Positions 16,555 to 25,580 of a DNA stretch of 64,000 nt are shown here, one piece after another. The DNA is taken from positions 1,362,634-1,426,633 of the forward strand of contig NZ_JHAL01000002.1 in NCBI RefSeq assembly GCF_000738005.1, written 5' to 3'. The translations under genes were made by a program, and so were the position numbers. Position 1 is the stretch's first letter. Each line of letters begins with the position of its first letter. The notes beneath the pieces were generated by a model. It was not told the origin of the DNA. It did not search any database and saw nothing but the letters and a program-made list of their open reading frames with translations. Origin of the DNA: Bifidobacterium crudilactis (GTDB taxonomy: Bacteria > Actinomycetota > Actinomycetes > Actinomycetales > Bifidobacteriaceae).

Positions 16555-16634
16555 ACCGTATCCGCCTTCCCGCAGCATTCCAATCACCCAAGGATATAAC
16601 TCCAGTCTTTTACTTTTACGTATAACCATAGGGG

Positions 16635-16659
16635 AAATGAACAATTAAAGTGTTCATTT
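16635..16659. promoter_or_regulatory. Operator candidate between lacI-type gene and sugar ABC operon
   Basis: AAATGAACA and TGTTCATTT are perfect 9-bp arms with a 7-nt spacer, in the divergent promoter region. The plus-strand promoter may be TTGCAG...TAAGCT at about 16695-16725. The dyad lacks the central CG typical of many LacI sites. Confidence 0.45.
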
Positions 16660-16803
16660 ATTGGTATTTCAACAAATTCATCCTCCCTCATTGCAATTTG
16701 CAGCATATTGGTTACTCGTGTAAGCTATGGCTATCGGATGCAGAAGGAACTTCATCCGCGTCAGGGGACACAGTCCCCGGAGCATCTTCGCAAAGGAGCA
16801 TAG

Positions 16804-18057
16804 ATGAACAAGGTAGGGAAGATTATCAGTGCCGCATGCTGCGCATCCATGTTGTTCGGCATGGCCGCCTGTGGCGGAAGCGACAGCTCGTCCGGAGAGG
16901 TAAAACTGGAATTTCTGACCGGCATGGCGACGGGTTCCGCACAGCTCAAGGCGATGACCACAGTGGTCAACGCCTTCGAAAAGGAGAACCCGACGGTCAA
17001 AGTCACACTGGTGCCAGGCACCAGTTCATATGAATCGGATCTCAAGGTCCGCCTCGCTGGCAGGAACGCCCCCGACCTGTGGAACACCCACGGATGGAGC
17101 CGCGACCGGTATGCCGACTTCCTCGAGCCGCTGCAGGGTCGTTCATGGGCCAAGAACATGAGCAGCGTCATCGACACCGCCATCCGCAAGGACGACAAAT
17201 CCTTCTACGCACTCCCGCTCGACGTGGCCGTCACCGGCATCATCTACAACACCACCGTCCTCGACAAAGCAGGCGTCGACCCGAAAACCATCACCTCGTG
17301 GGATGATTTCGATGCCGCCTGCCAGAAGGTCGTCGCCACAGGAGCGAACTGTCTCGCAGCCTCGGGCAAGGACAACTGGACCGTGGGCAATATCGCCGAC
17401 TACACCGCTTCGGGCATGTACACCGAAGCACAGCTCAAGGAACTCAAGAGCGGGAGCTTTGATTCCGCCGCCTATGAGAAAGCCGTAACCCCGATCTATC
17501 AGTGGGCGAGAAACAAGTACTTCAACGTCGACTACACCTCCGCCACCGCCGATGACGTCGCCAAGCTCGCCGCAACAGACAAAGTCGGCTTCGTCATCCA
17601 GCCCAACAGCTTCGTGCAAAGCGTGGAATCATACAGCGCCGATGCCAAGCTGGGTGTGATGCCGATTCCTTCAGCTGTCGGAGATCCGTATCTGGTCACA
17701 GGCGAGGATTATGCCATCGGAGCCTCCAAAACAGGGAAGAACAAGGAGACAGCCCTCAAACTCATCGATTTCATGGCCGAGCCCGAGAACATGAAGACGC
17801 TTTCGGATACCACCGGCAACGCTCCTGCAATATCCGGGGTGGAAGCCAACATCGGACAGTTGGCGGACACCTACAACTACTGGGTCGAAGAGAAGAAGAC
17901 CCAAACCTACCCGATCTTCGACCGCGTATATCTGCCGAATGGCATGTGGAACACCCTGTGCACCACCACGGACGGACTCCTGACAGGCCAGAGCGACCCC
18001 GGCAATGCGGCAGCGCAAATGAAGACATCCTTCGAGAGCTTGTACGGCCAGTCCTGA
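16804..18057 (+). CDS. Sugar ABC transporter substrate-binding lipoprotein
   Basis: 417-aa family 1 extracellular solute-binding protein. A signal peptide with lipobox MAAC (Cys at ~23) anchors it outside the cell. The mature protein has the usual VKLEFLTGMATGSAQLKAM start, PDLWNTHGW early and a hinge around FYALPLDVAVTGIIYN. With the two permeases and alpha-galactosidase, its ligand is most likely raffinose-type alpha-galactosides or melibiose. AAAGGAG lies before the ATG. No ATPase gene is present, so a shared MsmK-type ATPase encoded elsewhere is expected. Confidence 0.92.
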   Translation: MNKVGKIISAACCASMLFGMAACGGSDSSSGEVKLEFLTGMATGSAQLKAMTTVVNAFEKENPTVKVTLVPGTSSYESDLKVRLAGRNAPDLWNTHGWSRDRYADFLEPLQGRSWAKNMSSVIDTAIRKDDKSFYALPLDVAVTGIIYNTTVLDKAGVDPKTITSWDDFDAACQKVVATGANCLAASGKDNWTVGNIADYTASGMYTEAQLKELKSGSFDSAAYEKAVTPIYQWARNKYFNVDYTSATADDVAKLAATDKVGFVIQPNSFVQSVESYSADAKLGVMPIPSAVGDPYLVTGEDYAIGASKTGKNKETALKLIDFMAEPENMKTLSDTTGNAPAISGVEANIGQLADTYNYWVEEKKTQTYPIFDRVYLPNGMWNTLCTTTDGLLTGQSDPGNAAAQMKTSFESLYGQS

Positions 18058-18093
18058 TGACGACGCCGACAATGCACAGCGGAAGACCCAACA

Positions 18094-19005
18094 ATGAATA
18101 GCACACGCAACCCCGCCGCCCGTAAATCCGGGCGGCGGCCCCTTCATGGGGCAGGTATCAACCTCTTCTATGTACCGGCACTACTGATTCTGATTCTGTT
18201 CACGGTATGGCCGTTACTGTCCGGAATCCAGCTGTCCTTCACCAACTGGGACGGGTACTCACCGACCAAGCTCTTCGTCGGACTCAGCAACTACGTGACG
18301 ATGTTCAAGGACCATAACTTCGCCACCGTACTGGTGAACACCCTGATCTACGGCGTGGGCAGCACCATCGTCCAGCAGGTGATCGGTCTCGCGTTGGCGT
18401 TGCTGCTCAATACCAAGATCAAGGGCCGCAACATCATGAGGGCCGTCATCTACCTCCCCGCACTTGTTTCCGCGGTCATCATGGGCACCATGTACTACTT
18501 CGTGTTCCAATACCAGCAAGGTGCGCTCAATACCATGATGGTCGCCCTGGGACTCCCCCGCGTCGTATGGTTCGACAAGCCTGCTGTTTCCGTGGCAATC
18601 ATCGTCATCGTCAATTCCCTGCAATATGTGGGTGTCTCCATGATCATCTATCTTGCGGGACTTCAGGGTATGGATCAATCGGTGGTCGAAGCGGCCGACC
18701 TTGATGGCGCCTACGGGTGGAAGAAATTCAAGAGCATCACCCTGCCCCTGCTGATGCCGGCATTCTCGACCAGCGTGGTTCTCAACCTCATCGGCGGTCT
18801 CAAACTCTTCGATGTGATTCAGGTGCTGACCGGCGGCGGTCCAGGCTACTCGACCAATTCGGTATCCACATACATCGGACTGACATATTTCAGCAATCAG
18901 AACGCCGGTTATGCCTCGGCGATGGGAGTCGTCCTCTTCATCATCATCGCCATCGCGACGACACTGCTCAACAAAGGCCTTGACCGCCTTGGATGGGAGT
19001 CATGA
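18094..19005 (+). CDS. Sugar ABC transporter permease 1 (MalF/UgpA type)
   Basis: 303 aa with six predicted membrane helices. The CUT1 permease EAA loop is seen as EAADLDGAYGWKKFKSITLP (about residues 205-225), which docks onto the ATPase. The N-terminus LLILILFTVWPLLSGIQLSF is typical for this family. It follows the binding protein by 36 bp and precedes the second permease by one base. Confidence 0.93.
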   Translation: MNSTRNPAARKSGRRPLHGAGINLFYVPALLILILFTVWPLLSGIQLSFTNWDGYSPTKLFVGLSNYVTMFKDHNFATVLVNTLIYGVGSTIVQQVIGLALALLLNTKIKGRNIMRAVIYLPALVSAVIMGTMYYFVFQYQQGALNTMMVALGLPRVVWFDKPAVSVAIIVIVNSLQYVGVSMIIYLAGLQGMDQSVVEAADLDGAYGWKKFKSITLPLLMPAFSTSVVLNLIGGLKLFDVIQVLTGGGPGYSTNSVSTYIGLTYFSNQNAGYASAMGVVLFIIIAIATTLLNKGLDRLGWES

Positions 19006-19006
19006 C

Positions 19007-19876
19007 ATGACATCGTCAACATCGAGCGCTTCTGGACCACGTGCACGAGGTGCGGCAGGTCGCCGAGTAGGACGGACGCTCACCTACATCTTCCTCGGCA
19101 TCATGATTCTGGTGCAGTTGCTGCCATTCTGGCTCGCCTTGTGCGCAGCCAGCAAACCATCGACCGATATGTCATCGACGTTGGTGCCGCGCCTGCATGA
19201 CATCGCCTGGGACAACTTCGCCACGGCCATCACCCAGGGAGGGATTCTCTCTGCCGTAGGCAACAGCGCCATCGTGACCCTGTGCTCGACCATACTGGTA
19301 TGTATTTGCGGCGCCGCCGCGGCGTATCCTCTGGCGCGGCGCAAAACGCGCGGCAACAAGCTGGTGTCGGCCGGAATCATGTCGCTGATGATGGTTCCGC
19401 CACTCAGCATCCTCGTTCCGCTGTACACGCTGATGGTCAATACCGGCGGGGTCAACACCAGATGGGGTGTGGTCCTGGTCACCGTTGCGGGGAATCTTCC
19501 CCTGGCGATCTTCCTCTACACGGCATTCATCAAAGCCGTTCCCGAATCCATCGACGAGGCAGGCATGATCGACGGGGCGAACAGGCTGACGATCTTCTTC
19601 AAACTCATCCTGCCCATGCTCAAACCCGTGACCGCCACGGTCGTCATCATGACCAGCGTGGGCGTCTGGAATGAATACGCGCTTTCGAACTACCTGATCA
19701 GCGATCCAAGCAAACAGCTGGTCGCGCCCCGCGTCGCATCGTTCTTTGCCATGCAAAGCAGCAATCTCGGCGTGGGCGCGGCGTCCGCGCTTATTGCGGC
19801 GCTGCCGATTGTGATTGTGTACCTGTTCCTCCAGCGATACTTCATCGCAGGAATGGCCGCAGGAGCCGAGAAATAA
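19007..19876 (+). CDS. Sugar ABC transporter permease 2 (MalG/UgpE type)
   Basis: 289 aa, six membrane helices, EAA loop IDEAGMIDGANRLTIFFKLI (~180-200). The start at 19007 lies one base after the upstream stop, indicating coupling; a longer frame beginning at 18911 would overlap the first permease and is discarded. It pairs with the preceding permease to form the membrane channel. Confidence 0.93.
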   Translation: MTSSTSSASGPRARGAAGRRVGRTLTYIFLGIMILVQLLPFWLALCAASKPSTDMSSTLVPRLHDIAWDNFATAITQGGILSAVGNSAIVTLCSTILVCICGAAAAYPLARRKTRGNKLVSAGIMSLMMVPPLSILVPLYTLMVNTGGVNTRWGVVLVTVAGNLPLAIFLYTAFIKAVPESIDEAGMIDGANRLTIFFKLILPMLKPVTATVVIMTSVGVWNEYALSNYLISDPSKQLVAPRVASFFAMQSSNLGVGAASALIAALPIVIVYLFLQRYFIAGMAAGAEK

Positions 19877-19895
19877 CCACAGCTCTCACCACACC

Positions 19896-19930
19896 GCGCG
19901 GGTCGTCCAAGAACGCTGGCCGACCCGCGC
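19896..19930 (+). promoter_or_regulatory. Intercistronic stem-loop between permease and alpha-galactosidase
   Basis: GCGCGGGTCG (19896-19905) pairs perfectly with CGACCCGCGC (19921-19930). It lacks a U-run and lies within the operon, so it could partly terminate or protect the upstream transporter mRNA. Confidence 0.6.
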
Positions 19931-19954
19931 ATCAATTCTCAAAGGAAACACCAC

Positions 19955-22114
19955 GTGCTATTCCCAAACACCGAAGACAACACAGAAACAACCCGAATCA
20001 TTCTGGCAGACGCACACCAAGGGGACCTGCTCCCCGAGATCATCGCCGTCCTGCCCGCAAGCTCACCGGAGGCGTTCAGACATGTCTCCTCTGCCAAGCC
20101 GCTCTCACTAACCTCGGCATCACCATCGTTGAGAGTCCCGCGCCTGCTCAACGAGGAATCGGACGGCTCACTGGCCCGCCCCAGCATCCGCGGCCATCGC
20201 ATCGTCACCACGTCAAGCGCAAACGGTGAAACCGTTACGGCAAGCAGCTGTTGGAGTCCGCATTTCATTCTCAACAAGGATATCCGGGAGCAGGGCGGAC
20301 GACTGTCCATCGAGGCCACCGACACCGAATCCGGTTTGCGGTTGAAGACCGAAATCGAAGGGCTGCCGGGTGGTTCGTTGCGCATGCGCCACATCCTGAC
20401 GAATGAACAACCGGGGATATACGCTCTTGAATCATTGGAGATCCGCATTCCCCTAAGTGACGCTCAGACCGAATGCATGGATTTTACAGGTCGACACGAA
20501 AAGGAACGCAGCCCGCAACGTCACGACATCAAGGATGGCACGTGGCTGCGTGAGCAACGCAGAGGAAAACCCGGATACGAAGGCAATATGCTGATCGCCG
20601 GAACACCCGGATTCGATTTCTCAAGCGGACAGGTCGTTGCCATGCAACCTGCATGGAGCGGCAACTCCATCCTCGCCGTCGATCGCTCGAGTGAAGACGT
20701 CGCCAGTCTGAACGCCGGAGAGCTGCTTCTTCCCGGTGAAATGCAATTGGCCGAAGGTGAGAGCTATACCACCCCGTGGGTCATCGTCACGGCCTCCGAC
20801 CATGGATTGGACGGCATCGCCCAATCGTTGCACACATGGCAACGCAGTCTGCCCTTGCACCCCCAGCAACAGCCGGTAACCCTGAACGTCTGGGAAGCCG
20901 TGTACTTCGACCATGACTTCGATCACTTGGCAAGCCTGGCGAAGAAAGCGTCGTGCATTGGTGTCGAACGATTTGTGCTGGATGATGGATGGTTCCATTC
21001 CAGGCGTGATGATCACGCTGGTCTAGGTGACTGGTGGGTCGATCCGGCGGTCTGGCCGGATGGGCTGCGCCCCCTTATCGATCTTGTGCATGGATACGGC
21101 ATGCAGTTCGGCCTGTGGTTTGAACCGGAAATGGTCAATCCTGATTCGGACCTGTACCGTGCTCACCCTGATTGGGTGATGAAAGCCGCCAACAGAGAGC
21201 CGATGCTGCACCGACATCAGTTCGTACTCGATCTGAGCAATCCTCAAGCCTACGAGCACATTCTCACGCAAATCAGCAGAGTACTCGAGGAGAACCCCGT
21301 CGACTATGTGAAATGGGATCACAACCGGGATCTGCTCGAAGGAGGCTCACCCTCAGCCGGATTCCGCCCGGCGGTCCATGACCAGACACTCGCCTATTGG
21401 AAGCTGCTGGAGGACCTGCATCAGCGCTTCCCCGATATCGCATGGGAGTCCTGTGCAAGCGGAGGCGGGCGCATAGACCTGGGAGTCATCGAACGCGTGT
21501 CGCGTTTCTGGTCTTCGGACATGACCGATGCCCTCAGCAGACAGCAAATCCAGGAGTGGCTGGTCCAGAATGTCGCGCCGGAGTATTTGGGGGCGCACAT
21601 CTCCGCACCGACCTCGCATCAGAGCGGACGAAGCTACAGCCTCGCTTTCCGTGCCGCGACCGCGGTATTCTACGGTTTCGGCATCGAGTGGAATCTCGGC
21701 GAGGCCTCATCGGACGATCTCGACGAACTCGCCAAGTGGATCGACTGGTACAAGACTCATCGCACAGCTTTGCACAGCGGCCGTCATGTACGTATCGATG
21801 TGGCCGATCCGTCGGTTCTCGCATACGGTTCGGTTGCCACCAATGGAAAGGGCGCCCTGATCGCCCATGTGCAATACGAGGAATCGGCATCCAATCGCGG
21901 CATGTGGCTTCGTATACCGGGTCTGGACCCAGTGGGTACCTTCGCGTTGAACTGGACCGGGCCCGAACCGGCATCAGCTTCGTTGGAGGAGCTCAACCCA
22001 GCCGGACCCACCAACGGGCAGCCGGTAAGCGGAGCGTTCCTGTCAAGGATAGGCGTATGGATTCCACGCTGCCGGCCGGAAACAGCACGCGTGATTGAAA
22101 TCACCCGTATCTGA
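19955..22114 (+). CDS. GH36 alpha-galactosidase
   Basis: 719 aa, a standard length for GH36. N-terminal beta-sandwich (1-~310), central TIM barrel (~320-640) and C-terminal beta domain. Catalytic features: DYVKWDHNRD contains the nucleophile Asp, and RFWSSDMTDALSR the acid/base Asp; VERFVLDDGWFHSRRDD and ESCASGGGRID are further family blocks. It hydrolyses terminal alpha-1,6 galactose of raffinose, stachyose or melibiose, in the cytoplasm (no signal peptide). Start is GTG at 19955 with AAAGGAA upstream. It completes the uptake operon. Confidence 0.95.
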   Translation: MLFPNTEDNTETTRIILADAHQGDLLPEIIAVLPASSPEAFRHVSSAKPLSLTSASPSLRVPRLLNEESDGSLARPSIRGHRIVTTSSANGETVTASSCWSPHFILNKDIREQGGRLSIEATDTESGLRLKTEIEGLPGGSLRMRHILTNEQPGIYALESLEIRIPLSDAQTECMDFTGRHEKERSPQRHDIKDGTWLREQRRGKPGYEGNMLIAGTPGFDFSSGQVVAMQPAWSGNSILAVDRSSEDVASLNAGELLLPGEMQLAEGESYTTPWVIVTASDHGLDGIAQSLHTWQRSLPLHPQQQPVTLNVWEAVYFDHDFDHLASLAKKASCIGVERFVLDDGWFHSRRDDHAGLGDWWVDPAVWPDGLRPLIDLVHGYGMQFGLWFEPEMVNPDSDLYRAHPDWVMKAANREPMLHRHQFVLDLSNPQAYEHILTQISRVLEENPVDYVKWDHNRDLLEGGSPSAGFRPAVHDQTLAYWKLLEDLHQRFPDIAWESCASGGGRIDLGVIERVSRFWSSDMTDALSRQQIQEWLVQNVAPEYLGAHISAPTSHQSGRSYSLAFRAATAVFYGFGIEWNLGEASSDDLDELAKWIDWYKTHRTALHSGRHVRIDVADPSVLAYGSVATNGKGALIAHVQYEESASNRGMWLRIPGLDPVGTFALNWTGPEPASASLEELNPAGPTNGQPVSGAFLSRIGVWIPRCRPETARVIEITRI

Positions 22115-22162
22115 CATCGCTGCGACCTGTTGCAGCGGAAGGTGCCGGGCTCTCGCCAGCTA

Positions 22163-22243
22163 ACACAGATAACTGCATCACCGGGACGGCAATTCCGGCC
22201 AAAGTGGCACAAGAACCCGTCCTGGTGATGCAGTTATCTGTGT
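22163..22243. repeat. Family 1 palindromic element, copy 3
   Basis: Arms begin ACACAGATAACTGC and end GCAGTTATCTGTGT, with CACCGGGACGG against CCGTCCTGGTG inside, so the dyad is about 28 bp. It lies between the convergent alpha-galactosidase and MHS transporter genes. Its left flank and the internal GGCAATTCCGGCCAA are shared with copy 2. Confidence 0.9.
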
Positions 22244-22255
22244 TCAGTCGGAGAG

Positions 22256-23668
22256 TCAGGCGACCGCGTCGTTCTCCACGCCGGCAACGCCGGTATAGTC
22301 CACGCCCTTGGTCTCCTTCATCAGCAGCAGGGAAATCAGGGTCAGTACCGACGCCACCGCCAGGTACACGCCCACGAGCCAGGTGCTGCCGCCCGCAAGG
22401 CTCCAGAGTGCCGTGGCGATGATAGGCGCCAGAGCGGCCCCGAGTATCGAACTGACATTGTAGGCGATGGCCGAACCGGTGTAGCGCACATTGGTGGGGA
22501 ACATTTCGGGAAGCAACGCCCCCATGGGACCGAAGGTAACGCCCATCAGCGAGAAGCCGATGATGAGGAACACTTCGACCAACACGGTGTTGACCGGCGT
22601 GCCGCTCTTATGATCGAGGAACAGCGGGAAGGCCAGCGCAAAGACGATGATGATGCTGGTGATGATCAGCAGCAGCTTCCTGCGCCCCATCGAATCGGCC
22701 ATCGGACCCGACAGCAAGGTGAACACGCCGAAGAACACCACGCCGATGATCTGCATGATGACGAAATCGGTATAGGTGATGCCCAGACCCGCAGGGGTGG
22801 CGGTGGTCGGTTTCGTTCCATACGACAGGCTGAAGGTCGTCATCAGATAGAAGAGCACATAGGTGGCGAGCATGGCGAAGGTGCCGAGCACCACAGCCTT
22901 GAAATGATGCTTCATGGTATCCACGAAGGGTACCTTGACGATGGCGCCCTGCTTCTGCGCCTTTTTGAAGGCGTCGGACTCGACAAGCTTGAATCGCACC
23001 CACAGGCCGATGGCGACCATCACCGAGGAGAATATGAAGGGAATGCGCCAACCCCAGGACAGGAAAGCCTCGGACTGCATCAGGCTACTGGTGGGATGCG
23101 GGAGCAGGAAATTGATAATCAGGAACAGACCGTTGGCAATGATGAAACCGATCGGAGCGCCGAGCTGCGGGAAGGTGCCATACCAGGCACGCTTGTCTGC
23201 GGGAGCGTTCTCCGTGGCTACCAGAGCAGCTCCGGACCATTCGCCACCGATGGCGAAACCTTGCGTCAAACGAAGCAGAAGCAGCAGAATCGGTGCGATG
23301 ATGCCGATATGGTTGTATGTCGGCAAGAGTCCGATCACGAATGTCGCAATGCCCATCGTCAGCAAGGAAGCAACCAGAGTGGCTTTACGTCCGCGCTTGT
23401 CCCCCATGTGACCGTAGAAGACCGCACCGATCGGGCGTGCGACCATCGCAGCGCCGAAGACGGCGAAGGAGGCCAGCAGCGAGGCCGTGTCATTGGCGAC
23501 AGGGAAGAACAGCTTGGGGAAAACCAGCACGGCTGCGGTGGCATAGACGTAGAAGTCATAGAACTCCACGGTGGTGCCGACCAGGCTCGCTGCAATCACC
23601 CTTGCGGGAGAATTCAATGGTTTGGACACGGATGCAGACTCACTGGCCTGCGAGGACGATGAAGACAC
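22256..23668 (-). CDS. MHS-family major facilitator (metabolite:proton symporter)
   Basis: 470 aa with 12 predicted helices. Signatures of the metabolite:H+ symporter branch include TTVEFYDFYVYATAA at the first helix, the loop GHMGDKRGRKATL, and RLTQGFAIGGEWSGAAL in helix 4-5. Relatives import shikimate, proline/betaine, citrate or similar; the substrate here is unknown. Start is GTG at 23668 with AGAAGGG upstream. It lies convergent to alpha-galactosidase and divergent from the LysE gene. Confidence 0.9.
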   Translation of the reverse strand: MSSSSSQASESASVSKPLNSPARVIAASLVGTTVEFYDFYVYATAAVLVFPKLFFPVANDTASLLASFAVFGAAMVARPIGAVFYGHMGDKRGRKATLVASLLTMGIATFVIGLLPTYNHIGIIAPILLLLLRLTQGFAIGGEWSGAALVATENAPADKRAWYGTFPQLGAPIGFIIANGLFLIINFLLPHPTSSLMQSEAFLSWGWRIPFIFSSVMVAIGLWVRFKLVESDAFKKAQKQGAIVKVPFVDTMKHHFKAVVLGTFAMLATYVLFYLMTTFSLSYGTKPTTATPAGLGITYTDFVIMQIIGVVFFGVFTLLSGPMADSMGRRKLLLIITSIIIVFALAFPLFLDHKSGTPVNTVLVEVFLIIGFSLMGVTFGPMGALLPEMFPTNVRYTGSAIAYNVSSILGAALAPIIATALWSLAGGSTWLVGVYLAVASVLTLISLLLMKETKGVDYTGVAGVENDAVA

Positions 23669-23700
23669 GATAACCCTTCTGCTCGTGTAAAAACAAGAAC

Positions 23701-23718
23701 CATGACCCAACTGTCATG
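23701..23718. promoter_or_regulatory. Small dyad upstream of the MHS transporter
   Basis: CATGAC, six bases, GTCATG: a perfect inverted repeat 33 bp before the MHS start. Possible operator. The remaining 23719-23983 gap holds the divergent promoters; no further gene was seen. Confidence 0.3.
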
Positions 23719-23983
23719 ATGTACTCTCTGCTCAGGCGCTTCGTCCTTGTGGGAACCCGCTGGAGAGCGATACTACCACCACGCTGCCATATACTGAACG
23801 GCTTTCCACCATTCGAGCAAATATCTGAATTCCATATGTTTGCCGGTCACCGGCAGGACGCAAGAATTGCGTGAGAAGCACCGACACCACCGGCAAGACC
23901 TCAGAGGAGCTGCCGCGGACATCGGAAACATCGTCAGGACATTGCCGAACGCTTCGGAAACACAGCCATGTTTCAATATCGAC

Positions 23984-24622
23984 ATGCTGACGTTCTTCTT
24001 ACAAGGTGCCATCGCTGGACTGGCCATCGCCATACCTGTCGGTTCGAGCTCCGCGCTGACCATGACCATCGGGGCACGCTACGGCTGGAAATCAGGACTG
24101 GCGGCAGGAGCAGGGTCGGGCCTGGTGCTGGGTGTCTTCGCATTCCTGGCTGTATTCCTGGGCAAACTGGTGTCACCTGTCATTCAGCGGATAGCACCCG
24201 TCCTGCAGTGGGTGAGCTTCGCTATCCTGCTGACTATGGGCGTCTTCATGCTGTTGGGCGCCATCAAAGCACTGAAGACCGCGAACAGCGGCGCGGAGGT
24301 CGAGTCCGACGATACGTCCGGCGGAGCCTTGAACAATCCATGGAAGGCCTTCGCGGTTCTGGTCACCGCGACTCTGGCCAATCCCGTCGCCATCGTGTAC
24401 TTCGCCACGCTGGTGCTTTCCCTGCCACCGGGTATCAACAACCCGCAGAACGGCGTCATGTTCTGCTTGGGCGTGCTGCTGCCCTCCTTATGCTGGATGC
24501 TGCTGTTGTCACTCGCCGGTGTGGCGATCGGCATGGTGCTGAAGGGACGTTACGCCCAATTCGCCACCGGCGTGTTCGGCGGGTGCGCCATCATTGCACT
24601 GGCGGCGTGGAACGCCTTCTGA
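23984..24622 (+). CDS. LysE-family amino acid exporter
   Basis: 212 aa with about six hydrophobic helices. The N-terminus FFLQGAIAGLAIAIPVGSSSALTMTIGARYGWKSGLAAGAGS matches the LysE/RhtB region (P-G-P-like motif, here PVGSSS). It ends TGVFGGCAIIALAAWNAF. The family exports amino acids or related small molecules. Start at the ATG at 23984 fits the family length, although no ribosome site is clear; upstream codons from 23840 encode a non-hydrophobic extension that looks spurious. Confidence 0.85.
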   Translation: MLTFFLQGAIAGLAIAIPVGSSSALTMTIGARYGWKSGLAAGAGSGLVLGVFAFLAVFLGKLVSPVIQRIAPVLQWVSFAILLTMGVFMLLGAIKALKTANSGAEVESDDTSGGALNNPWKAFAVLVTATLANPVAIVYFATLVLSLPPGINNPQNGVMFCLGVLLPSLCWMLLLSLAGVAIGMVLKGRYAQFATGVFGGCAIIALAAWNAF

Positions 24623-24637
24623 AAACGGTCGTCCAGA

Positions 24638-24710
24638 AGATAACTGCACTAAAAGGACAGCTTTTCAGAAGAATTATTACCGAATTGCTGTCCTTTTAGT
24701 GCAGTTATCT
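24638..24710. repeat. Family 1 palindromic element, copy 4
   Basis: Perfect 24-bp arms (24638-24661, 24687-24710) with ends AGATAACTGCACTAAAAGG and CCTTTTAGTGCAGTTATCT. It lies between convergent LysE and dehydrogenase genes and belongs to the AAAAGGACAGC subtype. Confidence 0.92.
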
Positions 24711-24723
24711 CGATCAAGCTCGA

Positions 24724-25518
24724 TTATTGGCGATAGACCTTCGTATATGAGCCTTCGGCGCGGGGGCGGATGACCAGCGAATCGACATCCACGGTATCCG
24801 GCAGGTCAATCGCCCATCGGATTGACTCGGCGACATCCCCGGCATCCAAGGGGTCGGGCACACCGTCATACACGCCTGCGGCCTTGCTGGCATCCCCGCC
24901 GAAACGTTTGAGCGAGAATTCCTCGGTTTTGACCATGCCCGGCGATACGTCGATGATGCGGACCGGTTCGCCGATCTGTTCAAGCCGCAGCACGCGCGCC
25001 ATCACTCGCTCGGCGAACTTGGATGCGCAGTAGCCTGCGCCCCCTTCGTACGGTTCGATTCCAGCCGTGGAAGAAACGATAAGCACCGTCCCCTCGGACT
25101 CCTTGAGCGTCGGCAGCAGTTTCTGCGTAATCCGCAACGTGCCGATGACATTGAGCTCATACATGCCGCGCCAATCATCGAGATCAGCCGTCGCTACAGG
25201 ATCCTTGCCGATGGCTCCGCCTGCGCAATTGATCAGAGCCTTGACCGGCCCCTCGGCGACGATTGCCGCGACGGCCGCATCGGTCGAGGCTTCATCGGTG
25301 ATGTCGCACACCTGATAGCTGGTGCTGCCACCTGCCGCTTCAATCTCTTTCGCGAGCGCCTGGAGCTTTTCCTCCCGTCGGGCAAGAAGCACGACATGCC
25401 ATCCGTCTTTGGCGAGGACCCTTGCCGTTTCGGCGCCGATGCCGCTCGATGCTCCCGTCACCACCGCACGCTTGACGCTCGATGATGACGACCGTGTTGT
25501 TGCTGACGTCTCAGCCAT
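24724..25518 (-). CDS. Short-chain dehydrogenase/reductase (NADP-preferring type)
   Basis: 264 aa classical SDR. Cofactor loop TGASSGIG (21-28) followed by ARREEK, whose Arg residues suggest NADP(H). NCAGG (~96-100) and the catalytic Ser...Tyr-x-x-x-Lys as IVSSTAGIEPYEGGAGYCASK (about 145-165) are intact. The layout resembles YdfG/serine-3-dehydrogenase-like enzymes that oxidise hydroxy acids. It precedes nothing on its strand beyond the family 1 repeat, and follows the aminotransferase by 62 bp, so the two could form an operon. Confidence 0.92.
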   Translation of the reverse strand: MAETSATTRSSSSSVKRAVVTGASSGIGAETARVLAKDGWHVVLLARREEKLQALAKEIEAAGGSTSYQVCDITDEASTDAAVAAIVAEGPVKALINCAGGAIGKDPVATADLDDWRGMYELNVIGTLRITQKLLPTLKESEGTVLIVSSTAGIEPYEGGAGYCASKFAERVMARVLRLEQIGEPVRIIDVSPGMVKTEEFSLKRFGGDASKAAGVYDGVPDPLDAGDVAESIRWAIDLPDTVDVDSLVIRPRAEGSYTKVYRQ

Positions 25519-25580
25519 ATTGTTTCCTCTCTGTTCACTTCATTGGTACACCGCCGTATGCCGTCACGGGCACCCTACTG

